The notes under the pieces are model-generated. The model did not search any database, was not told the origin of the DNA, and saw only the letters and a list, made by a program, of their open reading frames with translations. Below, piece by piece: positions 6,329-7,121 of a stretch of 7,121 nt of DNA (positions are counted from its first letter, which is position 1; every line of letters starts with the position of its first letter). The position numbers and the translations under genes are program-made. Source of the stretch: Parcubacteria group bacterium (lineage in GTDB: Bacteria; Patescibacteriota; Minisyncoccia; Phycocordibacterales; GCA-002724975); the NCBI GenBank assembly GCA_002724975.1, contig PBQF01000043.1, positions 1 through 7,121 on the forward strand, read 5' to 3'.

Positions 6329-6868
6329 TCAAACCTTATCTTTGTTTATCATTGCCATACAAACTATATCAAAATACTTTCCGTTTCTGAGAAAATGGTC
6401 TTTTTGTCTACCCTCCACAATAAAACCCACCTTCTCGTAAACTCTTATGGCTGCTTCATTGTCCTCGTGAACACCTAAACTAATGCGGTGAAGATTCAAC
6501 TTATCGAATGCATACTTAGCTAAAAGCTTTGCAGCTTCCGTTGCATGCCCCTTTGAATGAGCTTCTTTAGCGCCAATTATAATACCAAATTTGGAATGCC
6601 GGTCAATCCAGTTAATCCTATGAAGCGAGGCATTTCCAATATGTTTTTCAGACTTTTTATCGATTATGGCAAGGACTAAATCATTTCGATATTGAGTAAC
6701 CTGATCATAAAACTCCCTCATTTTTTCAGGCGTGTTAGGCCAGACTGCATGATTCGTATACACATCGTTTTCCTGGTCATTAAACCATTGAAAATATTCC
6801 TTATCAAGGTCCGCTTCTTCTAAACCACGCAGATAGATCACATCTCCGACTATAAAAGGATGATACAT
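6329..6868 (-). CDS. GNAT family N-acetyltransferase, RimJ/RimL type
   Basis: The 179-residue protein is a single-domain GNAT acetyltransferase transferring acetyl from acetyl-CoA to an amine. It starts with VIYLRGLEEADL (10-21), typical of the RimJ/RimL subgroup. The central strand and helix IIIGAKEAHSKGHATEAAKLL (96-116) hold the acyl-CoA pyrophosphate loop (here S-K-G-H-A in place of R-G-x-G-x-A). HRISLGVHEDNEAAIRVYEKVGF (127-149) is the N...A...Y.K.GF signature, with Y144 at the usual catalytic tyrosine. RimJ/RimL-like enzymes include ribosomal-protein acetylases and PseH, which acetylates a UDP-4-amino sugar in pseudaminic acid synthesis. Given an aminotransferase two genes downstream, acetylation of an amino sugar is the likelier job, but this is inferred from context. 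ATG at 6868 has a clear GGAG 7 nt upstream. It is 48 nt from the preceding gene and 6 nt from the next one. Confidence 0.9.
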   Translation of the reverse strand: MYHPFIVGDVIYLRGLEEADLDKEYFQWFNDQENDVYTNHAVWPNTPEKMREFYDQVTQYRNDLVLAIIDKKSEKHIGNASLHRINWIDRHSKFGIIIGAKEAHSKGHATEAAKLLAKYAFDKLNLHRISLGVHEDNEAAIRVYEKVGFIVEGRQKDHFLRNGKYFDIVCMAMINKDKV

Positions 6869-6875
6869 AATATGA

Positions 6876-6880
6876 CTCCA
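6876..6880 (-). promoter_or_regulatory. Ribosome binding site of the acetyltransferase gene
   Basis: TGGAG sits 7 nt before the ATG at 6868, the most canonical site in the window. The 48-nt gap around it contains TATAAT-like strings, but no matching -35 element at a proper distance, so it is read as an intra-operon spacer rather than a promoter. Confidence 0.75.
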
Positions 6881-6916
6881 AAAAGGTTAAATCAATATAT
6901 TATAACGGCATTATAT

Positions 6917-7121
6917 TCATTTATTATTTATAAGGTTGCATATTGTTTCTGTGTATTTTTCAAGTGCATTTCCATCAAGAGAGCTGACGGTCCTTTCAAA
7001 CGCTTCATATTTCTTATACATAAACTCTTCACTCAATTTTGGTCCTGGATTTTTAAGCCTTTCCATTATAAGGTGCTCAAATTCTGTTACACTACTTGCG
7101 CAATCAAACAAATCATAATAA
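6917..7121 (-). CDS. C-terminal fragment of an unidentified protein (start outside window)
   Basis: An open frame enters from the right edge without a stop and ends at TGA 6917-6919, giving about 68 visible residues. A TTG at 7111 lies inside this frame, but upstream codons (Y-Y-D) remain open to the edge, so this is better read as the tail of a longer gene. The visible part (CASSVTEFEHLI near 7093-7064, then KLSEEFMYKKYEAFERTVSSLDGNALEKYTETI) is charged and helical, with an LDG before a final helix. That pattern resembles the C-terminal tail of GT-B-like capsule or teichoic-acid enzymes (CDP-glycerol glycerophosphotransferase type), but a tail is not enough to assign function. It is 48 nt upstream of the acetyltransferase on the same strand, so it is probably part of the same cluster. 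Confidence 0.6.
   Translation of the reverse strand, partial: YYDLFDCASSVTEFEHLIMERLKNPGPKLSEEFMYKKYEAFERTVSSLDGNALEKYTETICNLINNK

Noticed and set aside
6096..6440. Plus-strand open frame of 114 codons, and a 60-codon one beside it
   Set aside because: Antisense across the junction of the nucleotidyltransferase and acetyltransferase genes, both of which have clear family motifs.
6881..6916. TATAAT-like strings upstream of the acetyltransferase gene
   Set aside because: No -35-like hexamer at 16-18 nt, and the spacer is short and within a same-strand gene series.
6917..7111. Complete small gene starting at the TTG at 7111
   Set aside because: The frame stays open to the window edge, so the TTG is more likely an internal leucine codon of a longer gene.

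Overview
The window reads as a surface-glycan (polysaccharide, O-antigen or glycosylation) gene cluster from a bacterium, with every convincing gene on the minus strand, so transcription runs from the right edge to the left. The DNA is AT-rich by eye. Shine-Dalgarno-like sites precede the acetyltransferase gene (GGAG) and the aminotransferase gene (AGAGGG), which argues mildly against Bacteroidetes. No gene here fixes a taxon, and I do not name one.

Right part (7121 to 2230): a compact tandem series. It begins with the C-terminal tail of an unidentified protein that runs off the window. Then come a RimJ/RimL-type GNAT acetyltransferase, an SpsF-type cytidylyltransferase-like nucleotidyltransferase, a Gfo/Idh/MocA NAD(P)-dependent oxidoreductase, a DegT/DnrJ/EryC1 PLP aminotransferase, and a GT-B-like protein that is probably a glycosyltransferase. 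Stops and starts are 48, 6, -71, 11 and -8 nt apart. Apart from the first gap, this is the spacing of an operon. An oxidoreductase, aminotransferase and N-acetyltransferase could together make an acetamido sugar, an SpsF-type enzyme could activate a sugar or sugar acid, and the GT-B-like protein could transfer it. The exact sugar cannot be read from the sequence.

Middle (2229 to 1478): a scar region. It holds the degraded remains of an IS1380-type (DDE group 1) transposase. The C-terminal block is clear but interrupted by a TAA, and a plausible N-terminal stub lies in another frame, as if the middle had been deleted. Next to it is an orphan 79-codon ORF of unknown function that may itself be the tail of a broken gene. 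No convincing promoter or terminator was found here.

Left part (1477 to 1): the first 492 codons of an ABC exporter with the membrane domain fused to the ATPase. The window edge cuts it just before the expected LSGGQ signature. In this setting it could export or flip a lipid-linked glycan, but that is an inference from context.

I did not find a clear, previously undescribed system. The items most worth a second look are the enzyme set around the SpsF-type protein, the GT-B-like protein with an LDNW motif, the unusual gene starts and overlaps, and the transposase scar beside the orphan ORF.
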